Assembly: GCA_947631805.1 (NCBI GenBank)
Contig: CANRNA010000073.1
Coordinates: forward strand, 1-8,161
DNA: 8,161 nt
Source: an uncultured Oscillospiraceae bacterium
GTDB lineage: Bacteria > Bacillota > Clostridia > Oscillospirales > Oscillospiraceae
Reading direction: 5' to 3'
The notes beneath the pieces are model-generated. The model did no database searches and was not told where the DNA came from. It was given only the letters and a program-made list of their open reading frames with translations. Shown piece after piece: positions 1-5,757 of the stretch. The number at the start of each line of letters is the position of its first letter. Position 1 is the stretch's first letter. The position numbers and the translations under genes were made by a program.

Positions 1-1
1 C

Positions 2-49
2 CGGGAGCGCCAGCAGGCCGGTCTGCCCATCGACCGGGCCGACGAGTAA
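2..49 (+). CDS. C-terminal tail of an unidentified gene (5' end outside window)
   Basis: Frame 2 is open from the left edge and reads RERQQAGLPIDRADE before a TAA stop at 47-49. The residues are hydrophilic and charged, as is common for a protein C-terminus, and a perfect hairpin follows 34 bases later, as expected after the end of a transcription unit. Fifteen residues are too few to name a family. The reading frame is inferred from the stop position and the downstream hairpin, so this is tentative. Confidence 0.35.
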   Translation, partial: RERQQAGLPIDRADE

Positions 50-83
50 GACTGCCCGCCCCCTGATATAACACAGCAAAAAT

Positions 84-119
84 GACCGCACAGCCCGGCG
101 TCAGCCGGGCTGTGCGGTC
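84..119 (+). terminator. Perfect 16-bp hairpin, probable terminator of the upstream gene
   Basis: Bases 84-99 (GACCGCACAGCCCGGC) are exactly complementary to 104-119, with the 4-base loop GTCA. On the plus strand the stem is followed by CGTATATGG and not by a clean T-run. On the minus strand the flank is ATTTTTGCTG, which is T-rich. It therefore resembles a terminator most strongly in the minus direction, although the neighbouring genes are plus-strand. It most likely stops or stabilises the 3' end of the left-hand transcript. Confidence 0.6.
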
Positions 120-133
120 CGTATATGGGTCCA

Positions 134-165
134 TAAAAAAGTCTTTTGCGCAGTTTTTGAAAAAA
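134..165 (+). promoter_or_regulatory. A/T-tract region, possible UP element
   Basis: Directly upstream of the -35 hexamer at 170 are an A6 run (135-140), T4, T5 and A6 runs, in an otherwise GC-rich sequence. Such tracts at this position can bind the RNA polymerase alpha C-terminal domain or simply bend DNA. The position supports a strong promoter; the function is inferred. Confidence 0.35.
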
Positions 166-169
166 TGCC

Positions 170-198
170 TTGCGTGTTAGCAACTAACGCGCTATAAT
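170..198 (+). promoter_or_regulatory. Sigma-A-type promoter for the leader and surface-protein gene
   Basis: The -35 hexamer is TTGCGT (170-175) and the -10 hexamer is a perfect TATAAT (193-198), with exactly 17 bases between them. Transcription would start near base 205, giving a 5' leader of about 280 nt before the ATG at 484. The consensus -10, ideal spacing and upstream A/T tracts make this the best promoter in the 50-483 gap. Confidence 0.75.
172..192. promoter_or_regulatory. Operator-like palindrome between -35 and -10
   Basis: GTTAG (176-180) and CTAAC (184-188) form a perfect inverted repeat around CAA. The symmetry extends to nine-base arms (172-180 and 184-192) with one mismatch. 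The 21-bp element fills the promoter spacer and overlaps the end of the -35 hexamer, where a dimeric repressor would block RNA polymerase. No candidate repressor can be assigned from the window. Confidence 0.5.
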
Positions 199-204
199 GG
201 AATC

Positions 205-400
205 CGAAGCGATACCGAAGGCAGGACGTGAGGGAGGGCAATCCCCCACGCCCCTATGCAGGAGAAGCACACTCTCCCACACAGCAGAATTCTGCGCCCA
301 GCTCATTATACCCGCTGCTACTGTTTTTTACAAGTGGCGAGTTATGCGCTTGTGTTGCAGCCTTCCTGCGGTGTAGGGTGAATTCCCTGCACCGCTTTTT
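205..400 (+). ncRNA. ~195-nt structured leader or small RNA ending in an intrinsic terminator
   Basis: The start is predicted 7 bases after the TATAAT at 193-198 and the end is the T-run at 396-400, so a discrete RNA of about 195 nt is expected when the terminator works. Local pairings include GGAGA/TCTCC (261-265 with 273-277), the 12-base palindrome GCAGAATTCTGC (284-295), and ACAAG/CTTGT (330-334 with 349-353). The ends can pair: 215-225 matches 361-371 at 9 of 11 positions, which would invade the base of the terminator. It could be a free-standing small RNA, or an attenuator/riboswitch controlling the surface-protein gene. I recognise no known riboswitch core, and a 6S-like fold could not be confirmed. 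Confidence 0.5.
368..400 (+). terminator. Intrinsic terminator inside the leader of the surface-protein gene
   Basis: GCGGTGTAGGG (368-378) pairs with CCCTGCACCGC (385-395), giving 11 bp with one G-U wobble. The loop is TGAATT, and TTTTTGT follows immediately. This is a textbook Rho-independent terminator, yet it lies upstream of the coding region and downstream of the only good promoter, so transcription of the large gene must read through it. Confidence 0.8.
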
Positions 401-407
401 GTATCGT

Positions 408-454
408 CTCGGCAGGAAAGCCCGCGGGCGAGACCGCGGGCCGGTACTGCCGGG
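408..454 (+). other. Two-tier hairpin between terminator and ribosome-binding site
   Basis: An inner perfect 8-bp stem, GCCCGCGG (420-427) with CCGCGGGC (434-441), is closed by loop GCGAGA. An outer stem pairs 408-415 with 447-454 (CGGCAG with CTGCCG, extended by one G-U and one C-G pair). The internal loop is GAAA opposite CGGTA-like bases. It is not followed by a T-run, so it is unlikely to be a terminator. It ends 12 bases before the Shine-Dalgarno and may stabilise the mRNA or set translation efficiency. Confidence 0.55.
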
Positions 455-466
455 CAGATAACAAAG

Positions 467-472
467 AAAGGA
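467..472 (+). promoter_or_regulatory. Ribosome-binding site of the surface-protein gene
   Basis: AAAGGA lies 11 bases before the ATG at 484. It is a moderate Shine-Dalgarno with slightly long spacing. It supports the chosen start, which also gives a clean signal peptide. Confidence 0.6.
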
Positions 473-483
473 CTGGAAACACC

Positions 484-3400
484 ATGAAAAAGCGCGTTAT
501 CAGCATGCTCCTGGTGCTGGTGATGGCCCTGGGCCTGGGAGCCCCGGTCATTGCCGACGAGGGGAGCGGGACAGTAGAAGAGGCCCTCACCGGGGCCGAA
601 GAGCTCGTTGACCAGGGGGAGGGGACCCCGGCGCCTGCGGTGTCGGAGGAGCCCGCCGACGGAGCAGAGGAGACAACCGCGCCTGCGGTGTCGGAGCAGC
701 CTGCCGACGAGGGAGAGGAGACCCCGGCGCCTGCGGCGTCGGAAGAGCCTGCCGACGAGGGGGAGGAGACCCCGGCGCCTGTGGTGCCCGAGGAGCCCGC
801 TGACGAGGGGGAGCCGACGCCTATAGAGGCGGACGGCGTCGCGCCCATCGCCGACACCCCCGCCCCGGCGGAACAGGGAGAGAAGGTGATACTGCATCTT
901 GCGGGAGAGACCTCGGCGATCACAGAATCCTACATAGCTGGCGACGGCAGGATCATTCCCGTGGAAGACGGAACGGAGCTTGACCCGGGCGTCGAGGTGT
1001 ATGTTGATCTTCGCGGAGAGTACCAGCTGAGCGTAGACAGCGGCACGGTCGAGTACGCCGGCTATTATTGTCAGAGCAAAACAGGCGAGCTGCATCGTAT
1101 TTATTCTCTCTTCGCCCCGCAAAGCGGGACCATGACTATCACCGTCTCTAAGAGCGAAGAGGAACTGCCCAAGGTCATCCCTGTGCAGTATGCGGGAGAG
1201 ACAGGGCGGGTGGTTAGTTTAGACAGCGTGAAGTATGCTCTTGCCGGAGATTATCTTATGGTAGCAGTCAGCAAGGGATTTACTGTGACGGCAGTCAAAG
1301 GCGGTAGTGTTGTTGATACTTACGAGGATGAAAACATAGTTTACCACGACATTCTTGTAGATGGAAACGCTGCTGTCGTCAAGGTGACCGTCGGCGCGGC
1401 AAAGCAGATCAAGGTGAATATCACAGGCAACGGCCAGGTCAAGCGCATGGACGGGACTGTCGTCCAGCCCGGCGAGACAGTCTATGAGAACACGGAGTTA
1501 AGGCTGCCGGACAGGACCCTGTATACAGTCACGGTGTCTGACAATGTCAGATGGAACAATCGCTGGGATGACGCCGGTGAATATCGGACCATTGTGGTGA
1601 CTGACAGCGACGGGGACGGGGAGATAACCATCACCATCACCGAGGCGGCTATGGTCACGTTCCATGTCCAGGGGGAGAAGGACAAGGCGGTGTTCAAAGA
1701 CCAGAGCGGAAATGTCCTCTCCGACGGCTCCCGGTTCAGCGAGTATGTGGACCGGCTGAACGTGGAGCTCCAGCCCGGATACACGGTGGTCGGCGATTGC
1801 TATCTGATAACCGACGGAGGAAAGACGATAGGGATAGGTATTGACGATCCGGACAAGGACGGCATCATCACGGTGACGGTCACAAAAATGGTGACGGTGC
1901 ATTTTGACGCAGATGCGCCTGGGCTGAAAAAGGTGTACATTGGAGAGATTGACTTGCCCGAGATCCAGGACGGCGCCTATGTGGAGCCTTGGGAGCTGGT
2001 CTACGTTGAGCTAGAGGCAGGATATCAAGCGTCCGTTGATAACGGGGAGCTTAGCTGGAGCGATTATTCCTGCGACCCCCAGACCGGTGAGCTGACGAAT
2101 ACATATTATTTCAGAGCCCCCGAGAGCGGGACCATGACCATTACCGTTTCCTCCAGCAGTGAGGAGTCACCGAAGGCCATTCCGGTCACTTATGAGGGAG
2201 CAACAGAGCAGATATCGGAAGTGCCGGAAAAGACGGAATATGTCCTTCCTACGGACGGGGGATTTTTTGTCTATCTCCACGAGGGCTACACCGTGACCGC
2301 TGTCCAGGGCGGCGAGCTCAACAGTATTTCTTCTTACAGAGAAACCCGTATCTTTGGACACTATATTAAACTTAGTGAGAATGTTGAATCCGTCACGGTG
2401 ACCATCGGGGACCCTAAGCCGTTCACGGTGAACATAGTGGGGGACGCCCAGGTCCAGCGGGCCGATGGGACGGCCTTCCAGTCCGGCGACACGGTTCAGT
2501 GGGGCGAGGAACTAAAAGTCCTCGACGCGGACAGATATATCGTTCCGGAGACGAGGGAGTACGAAGTTCAGGTCGATTATACGAAAAACTGCGTCAACGT
2601 GAAGCTGCTGTTCGATAGGGACTGCGACGGGGAAGTGACGCTCACCATCACCGAGGCGTCCCTGGTCACGTTCCACGTCCAGGGCGCGGTGGACAAGGCC
2701 CAATTCAGCGTGAACGGGAAAGCGGTGGAAGACGGCTCGCAGTTCAGCGAGTATATCGACAAGCTGGACGTGGTCCTTCAGCCTGGGTATACGGTGGCCG
2801 GTGATTGCTATCCGATAACCGACAAAGGAAAGACAATAGGAATAAGTATTGATGATCCGGACAAGGACGGCATCATCACGGTGACGGTCGTAGAAACTCC
2901 TGTTACCGTTGTCATGGAGGGAGAGACCGAAGGAGTTTTTCGGAGCCTCTATATTTATGACGGCATTGAGACAGGGACAGATTTCGGCAATGGAAGCGCT
3001 GTCCCGGCCGGGTCTACGCTCTATCTCAATGCCGCTCCGGGCTACAAGATGGAGTTTGAAAACGCGGAGGTAATAGGGTCAGCCTACTGGTGGATGTCTA
3101 CCGGTGAGTTTGGACGGACCTATATAGCTACTGCCCCGGCCAGCGGCACGGTGACGATAACCACCGTGAAGATGGCGGAGGGTGAGGAGACGTGCCGCAT
3201 GGTCCCGGTGGAGTACGACGACCCGGACGGGAAAGTGCATCCGGACGATAAACAGTATTCACTCTATTTTTTCTATGCGCCTGAACTCGATGAAAGCAGC
3301 ACCCCGAACTTCTTTTCAGTAGCGGAGGGGTATGAGCTGTCGGTCACAGGCGGCACGGCGACCCGAGCCAGCGACCAGAGCTGGGCCCCGGAAGGCTATG

Positions 3401-4347
3401 TTGAGTACTATGTGACTGTGGACGCCAGCGCGGAGAAGGTGGTCGTCTCTGTCCGGGCCAAGACGCCCGCTACCCCCGAACCGACCGATACGCCGGAACC
3501 CGAACCGGAGGTGACCCCGGAACCCTCTCCGGAGATGACGCCCACCCCGGTGCCCTCCCCGGAAGTGACCCCGGAGCCCAGCCCCGAGCCCACGCCGGAG
3601 CCTGTGACCCCCGACGCCCCCGCCTCCGGGGACGGCTGGAGCCAGAACGGGAACGGCGACTGGTTCTTCTTTGAGGACGGCCAGAGCGTGACCGGCCGCT
3701 GGGTGCTGGACGGCGGCCAGTGGTATTACCCCGACACGACTGGCAAGGTCCTGGTGGGCCTCCAGACGATAGAGGGGGACGGGACCTATTACTTCAACCC
3801 CGTCCACGATGGCACCTACGGCGCGGCCCTGTCCGGCTGGCGGGAGGTGAACGGCTCCTGGTACTACTTCAATGAGAAGCATGACGGCACCTACGGCAAG
3901 ATGGCGACCGGCTGGATATACCAGGGCGGCGACTGGTACTACACCGACAGGACCACCGGCGCCATGGATACCGGTTGGCTGGATGTGGGCGGCCAGACCT
4001 TCTATATGGAGCCCACGGGGAAGGACGCCGGTGTCCTCCAGTCCGGCTGGCAGAAGGTGGAGGACAAGTGGTATTACTTCAATGAAAAGCACGACGGCTC
4101 CTTCGGCGCTATGGAGCGGGACAGCTGGGTCCACAGCGCCGCCTCCGGCCTGTGGTACTATGTGGACCAGGACGGCGTGATGCTCACGGGCTTGCAGGAG
4201 ATAGACGGCGAGCTGTATTACCTCAACCCCGAGGACGGGGCGACCGTCGGGGCCGTGCTGGCGGGCTGGCATGAGATAGACGGCGTGTGGTATCACTTCA
4301 ACGAAAAGCACAACGGGTCCTACGGGGCCTGCACCTGGCACGGCTGA
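484..4347 (+). CDS. Secreted modular surface protein with choline-binding-type wall repeats
   Basis: This is a 1287-residue exported protein. Residues 1-24 form a signal peptide (KKR, a hydrophobic core, likely cleavage after VIA). Residues 48-113 are four acidic Pro/Glu repeats. Residues 135-993 hold two full copies and one partial copy of a ~336-residue beta-rich module, rich in TITV/TVTV strands and carrying four DxDxDG loops (374-379, 455-460, 711-716, 791-796). Residues 994-1050 are a TPEP-rich stalk. Residues 1052-1287 are ten aromatic repeats of the CW_binding type (WYYFNEKHDG and relatives). In known families such repeats bind choline or other glycopolymers on the cell wall, and there is no LPXTG motif, so non-covalent wall attachment is inferred. 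The modules may be an adhesin or ligand-binding region; no catalytic motif is visible. The middle of the gene is less GC-rich than its ends (29 of 60 at 1261-1320 against 46 of 60 at 3601-3660), suggesting a mosaic origin. Confidence 0.96.
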   Translation: MKKRVISMLLVLVMALGLGAPVIADEGSGTVEEALTGAEELVDQGEGTPAPAVSEEPADGAEETTAPAVSEQPADEGEETPAPAASEEPADEGEETPAPVVPEEPADEGEPTPIEADGVAPIADTPAPAEQGEKVILHLAGETSAITESYIAGDGRIIPVEDGTELDPGVEVYVDLRGEYQLSVDSGTVEYAGYYCQSKTGELHRIYSLFAPQSGTMTITVSKSEEELPKVIPVQYAGETGRVVSLDSVKYALAGDYLMVAVSKGFTVTAVKGGSVVDTYEDENIVYHDILVDGNAAVVKVTVGAAKQIKVNITGNGQVKRMDGTVVQPGETVYENTELRLPDRTLYTVTVSDNVRWNNRWDDAGEYRTIVVTDSDGDGEITITITEAAMVTFHVQGEKDKAVFKDQSGNVLSDGSRFSEYVDRLNVELQPGYTVVGDCYLITDGGKTIGIGIDDPDKDGIITVTVTKMVTVHFDADAPGLKKVYIGEIDLPEIQDGAYVEPWELVYVELEAGYQASVDNGELSWSDYSCDPQTGELTNTYYFRAPESGTMTITVSSSSEESPKAIPVTYEGATEQISEVPEKTEYVLPTDGGFFVYLHEGYTVTAVQGGELNSISSYRETRIFGHYIKLSENVESVTVTIGDPKPFTVNIVGDAQVQRADGTAFQSGDTVQWGEELKVLDADRYIVPETREYEVQVDYTKNCVNVKLLFDRDCDGEVTLTITEASLVTFHVQGAVDKAQFSVNGKAVEDGSQFSEYIDKLDVVLQPGYTVAGDCYPITDKGKTIGISIDDPDKDGIITVTVVETPVTVVMEGETEGVFRSLYIYDGIETGTDFGNGSAVPAGSTLYLNAAPGYKMEFENAEVIGSAYWWMSTGEFGRTYIATAPASGTVTITTVKMAEGEETCRMVPVEYDDPDGKVHPDDKQYSLYFFYAPELDESSTPNFFSVAEGYELSVTGGTATRASDQSWAPEGYVEYYVTVDASAEKVVVSVRAKTPATPEPTDTPEPEPEVTPEPSPEMTPTPVPSPEVTPEPSPEPTPEPVTPDAPASGDGWSQNGNGDWFFFEDGQSVTGRWVLDGGQWYYPDTTGKVLVGLQTIEGDGTYYFNPVHDGTYGAALSGWREVNGSWYYFNEKHDGTYGKMATGWIYQGGDWYYTDRTTGAMDTGWLDVGGQTFYMEPTGKDAGVLQSGWQKVEDKWYYFNEKHDGSFGAMERDSWVHSAASGLWYYVDQDGVMLTGLQEIDGELYYLNPEDGATVGAVLAGWHEIDGVWYHFNEKHNGSYGACTWHG
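625..816 (+). repeat. Four in-frame 48-bp tandem repeats (acidic Pro/Glu linker)
   Basis: Units start at 625, 673, 721 and 769 and encode 16 residues each, of the form TPAPAASEEPADEGEE. Units two to four are closest; the last ends in P where the others end in E, and runs into TP. This is a flexible, negatively charged spacer between the signal peptide and the first folded module. In-frame tandem repeats of this kind change copy number easily, so strain-length variation is likely. Confidence 0.9.
886..1890 (+). repeat. Surface-protein module, copy 1 (residues 135-469)
   Basis: This is the first full copy of the long internal repeat. It begins VILHLAGE, passes through GTMTITV (M217), an IPVQYAGE segment, a KQIKVNITG segment and a VTFHVQG segment, and ends DDPDKDGIITVTV. 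DxDxDG loops lie at residues 374-379 and 455-460. Landmarks recur in copy 2 at offsets of 1002-1008 bases. Confidence 0.85.
1891..2901 (+). repeat. Surface-protein module, copy 2 (residues 470-806)
   Basis: This second full copy parallels copy 1: VTVHF, GTMTITV (M551), IPVTYEG, PFTVNIVG, VTFHVQG, and DDPDKDGIITVTV at the end. Bases 2854-2889 are identical to 1846-1881 (36 bases, offset 1008), so the duplication is fairly recent or maintained by conversion. DxDxDG loops lie at residues 711-716 and 791-796. Confidence 0.85.
2902..3462 (+). repeat. Surface-protein module, partial copy 3 (residues 807-993)
   Basis: Only the first half of the module is present: VTVVMEGE, GTVTITT (V890 aligned with M217 and M551), the VPVEYDD segment, and a final KVVVSV strand. 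The second half, with its DxDxDG loops, is absent and replaced by the Pro-rich stalk. The CxxxTGE stretch of copies 1 and 2 is changed to WMSTGE here, so the conserved cysteine is lost. Confidence 0.75.
3463..3630 (+). repeat. TPEP/SPE-rich stalk region
   Basis: Residues 994-1049 are almost entirely Thr, Pro, Glu, Ser and Val, in short units such as VTPEPSPE and SPEPTPEP. This is typical of extended, non-globular spacers that hold binding domains away from the wall-attached end of Gram-positive surface proteins. The DNA is correspondingly C-rich and repetitive. Confidence 0.85.
3634..4344 (+). repeat. Ten choline-binding-type (CW_binding) repeats
   Basis: Residues 1051-1287 divide into about ten units, each starting with W or L followed by an aromatic pair (WFFF, WYY, TYYF, TFYM, LYYL) and a Gly turn. 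Three units with NEKHDGTYG, NEKHDGSFG and NEKHNGSYG start their aromatic motif at 3859, 4069 and 4288, offsets of 210 and 219 bases, so a three-unit block was duplicated. The family forms a solenoid with ligand sites between units. Choline is the ligand in pneumococcus, but the ligand in this organism is unknown. Confidence 0.9.
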
Positions 4348-4368
4348 GGCCGGACGGGAAAAATAGGG

Positions 4369-4396
4369 GCCGGAGGCGGTTTCCGCCTCCGGCTTT
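4369..4396. terminator. Bidirectional terminator between convergent genes
   Basis: GCCGGAGGCGG (4369-4379) and CCGCCTCCGGC (4383-4393) form a perfect 11-bp stem with a TTT loop. The plus-strand side continues TTTCCCATTATTT, and the minus-strand side continues CCCTATTTTTCCC. It lies 21 bases after the stop of the surface-protein gene and 7 bases after the stop of the MFS gene as read on the minus strand, so it can end both transcripts. Confidence 0.85.
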
Positions 4397-4400
4397 CCCA

Positions 4401-5558
4401 TTATTTCGTCCGGAAGTATCCCCGGCACCAGGCGGCCACGGCTATGGCGCAGACGAAGCACACCGCCCCGCACAGGCAAAACGCCCCGTCCAGGGACACG
4501 TCCGCCGCCCGGCCCAGGACCAGGGTGCCCCCGGCGGACACGGCCTCGTCCAGCACCGCGTAGATGCTCAGCTGGGTGGCCCGGTCCGGGCTTGTCACCT
4601 GCCGGTTCCACACCTGGCTCATGAGGGGATTTATCAGGGCGCTGGAGCCCTCCATGAACAGGATGCACCCCACGGAGAGCGCCGCCCGGCGGGTGAGCGC
4701 CAGGGTGACGCAGGCCGCGCCTGTGAGCAGGAGCACCCACAGCGCCGCACGGAAGCGGCCCGCCCGGTCGGTGAACCGCTGGGAGAACGTCCCGGACAGG
4801 GACACCACCGAAACGGCGATGTACACCCAGCCCATGGCCCGGCCGGACATGCCGCAGCGCAGGTACTGGTTCTGGCTCAGCCAGGTGCACACCGTGCTCA
4901 GCACCACCCCGTACAGGGCCCAGCAGACCACCAGCACCAAAAACCGCCTCTGGCGCAATGTGGAGCCCAGCAGGCGGAAAAAAGCCCGCACCGGCTCCCG
5001 GCGCTCCCTCTCCGGCGGGCGGACCTCCTGAAGGCCCAGCGTCAGCGCCGCCGCCAGGGCGTAGGCGGCGAGGGTCGCCAGGGCGGCCAGGGCGTGATCA
5101 TCGGCCATCCAGAGGGAGAAGGCCCCGGCGGAGAGAAGCAGCCCCGCCGTGGAGAAGGCGCCGCACCGGCCGAAGACCTTTTGGCTCTCGTCATCGCCGC
5201 AGGAGAGGTACAGGATGCTCTCGTCCACCCCGGACAGGGCGGCGACGGCGGCGCTGAGAAGGACCCGCTCCCAGAAAAAGTCCGTGAAGCTGTCCGCCCG
5301 CCAGAAGATGAGCTTTGAGAGGGCGAAGATGCCGCACCCGGCGATCATGGTCCTCCTGTAGCCGATGCGGTCGGCGACGATGCCCCAGGGCAGCTCCATG
5401 GCCAGGGAGAGGATGAAGGATATGCTCTCGATGAGGGCTATCTGCCCCAGGGAGAGGCCCCGTGCCTGCCGGTACAGGGAGGCCACGGGGGCGTAAAACA
5501 CCATGCCCTGCAAAAGGGCGATGGCGTACATGATACGGATATTCCGTCTGTTTTTCAT
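4401..5558 (-). CDS. MFS transporter, probable small-molecule or drug exporter
   Basis: This 385-residue inner-membrane protein shows about 12 hydrophobic helices, the usual size for the major facilitator superfamily. Residues 59-69 (GIVADRIGYRR) match motif A between helices 2 and 3. A related DRAGRFR lies at 264-270 after helix 8, and a charged central loop spans about 179-205. Acidic residues in membrane segments (E44, E55) could take part in proton coupling. The substrate cannot be read from sequence; export of an antibiotic or other toxic compound is inferred from the family, from a leader of attenuation type, and from the neighbouring AraC/GyrI-like regulator. The ATG at 5558 is preceded by GAGG seven bases upstream. 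The TAA stop lies just before the shared terminator. Confidence 0.93.
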   Translation of the reverse strand: MKNRRNIRIMYAIALLQGMVFYAPVASLYRQARGLSLGQIALIESISFILSLAMELPWGIVADRIGYRRTMIAGCGIFALSKLIFWRADSFTDFFWERVLLSAAVAALSGVDESILYLSCGDDESQKVFGRCGAFSTAGLLLSAGAFSLWMADDHALAALATLAAYALAAALTLGLQEVRPPERERREPVRAFFRLLGSTLRQRRFLVLVVCWALYGVVLSTVCTWLSQNQYLRCGMSGRAMGWVYIAVSVVSLSGTFSQRFTDRAGRFRAALWVLLLTGAACVTLALTRRAALSVGCILFMEGSSALINPLMSQVWNRQVTSPDRATQLSIYAVLDEAVSAGGTLVLGRAADVSLDGAFCLCGAVCFVCAIAVAAWCRGYFRTK

Positions 5559-5575
5559 GATGATACCTCGTTGTC

Positions 5576-5664
5576 AAACAAAATGGCGGGTGCAAATGGG
5601 CATAAAGATACCACGGCAACAAGACAAGCCGCAGCTTGCCTTTCATCCGTGGTCCATTTTGTTT
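5576..5664 (-). promoter_or_regulatory. Structured leader (candidate attenuator) of the MFS gene
   Basis: In the minus-strand RNA, AAACAAAATGG (5664-5654) pairs perfectly with CCATTTTGTTT (5586-5576), an 11-bp stem. Inside it CCACGG (5652-5647) pairs with CCGTGG (5616-5611), and a CAAGC/GCTTG mini-hairpin (5638-5634 with 5629-5625) caps the structure. The outer 3' arm is T-rich and ends 7 bases before the GAGG Shine-Dalgarno. A ribosome held at the stop of the upstream MVSLF ORF would cover the 5' arm and prevent the outer stem. This geometry fits transcriptional or translational attenuation; the mechanism is inferred. Confidence 0.55.
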
Positions 5665-5666
5665 TT

Positions 5667-5684
5667 CTAGAATAGGCTCACCAT
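5667..5684 (-). CDS. Five-codon upstream ORF (MVSLF) in the MFS leader
   Basis: ATG GTG AGC CTA TTC TAG lies at 5684-5667 on the minus strand. AGGTGA (5698-5693) is a good Shine-Dalgarno, with 8 bases to the ATG, although it lies at the very 5' end of the predicted transcript. The stop codon is 3 bases before the 5' arm of the 11-bp leader stem. A tiny well-initiated ORF followed at once by a hairpin is typical of leader peptides that sense ribosome-targeting drugs or translation speed. It could be fortuitous given its length. Confidence 0.4.
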   Translation of the reverse strand: MVSLF

Positions 5685-5705
5685 GATATAAATCACCTGT
5701 GGGGC

Positions 5706-5734
5706 ATTATACCCCGGCCGCGCGGCGCTGTCAA
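5706..5734 (-). promoter_or_regulatory. Perfect consensus sigma-A promoter of the MFS gene
   Basis: On the minus strand TTGACA (5734-5729) and TATAAT (5711-5706) are both perfect consensus hexamers, separated by exactly 17 bases. Transcription should start near 5700-5698, giving a leader of about 140 nt before the MFS start. Such a strong promoter implies that control occurs after initiation, which agrees with the structured leader. Confidence 0.85.
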
Positions 5735-5757
5735 GAGCGGGGGGCCCGCGTAAAATA

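Noticed and set aside
205..400. Identification of the leader as 6S RNA or a known riboswitch
   Set aside because: Length and end-pairing are compatible with 6S RNA, but a continuous rod with a central bulge could not be built by eye. No conserved core of the common riboswitches was seen.
625..816. CRISPR array
   Set aside because: The repeats are contiguous, in frame and coding, with no unique spacers.
328..1122. Minus-strand open frames opposite the leader and the Pro/Glu repeats
   Set aside because: They owe their length to the 48-bp tandem repeats in the opposite gene. No start signals or domain features support them.
3316..4890. 524-codon open frame on the minus strand across the end of the surface gene and the start of the MFS 3' region
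   Set aside because: It is antisense to well-supported coding sequence, crosses the bidirectional terminator, and its product is low-complexity Gly/Arg/Val/His-rich sequence typical of GC-rich shadow frames.
4287..5318. 343-codon plus-strand open frame
   Set aside because: It is antisense to the MFS gene and overlaps the surface-protein end; the product is Gly/Arg/His/Gln-rich without motifs.
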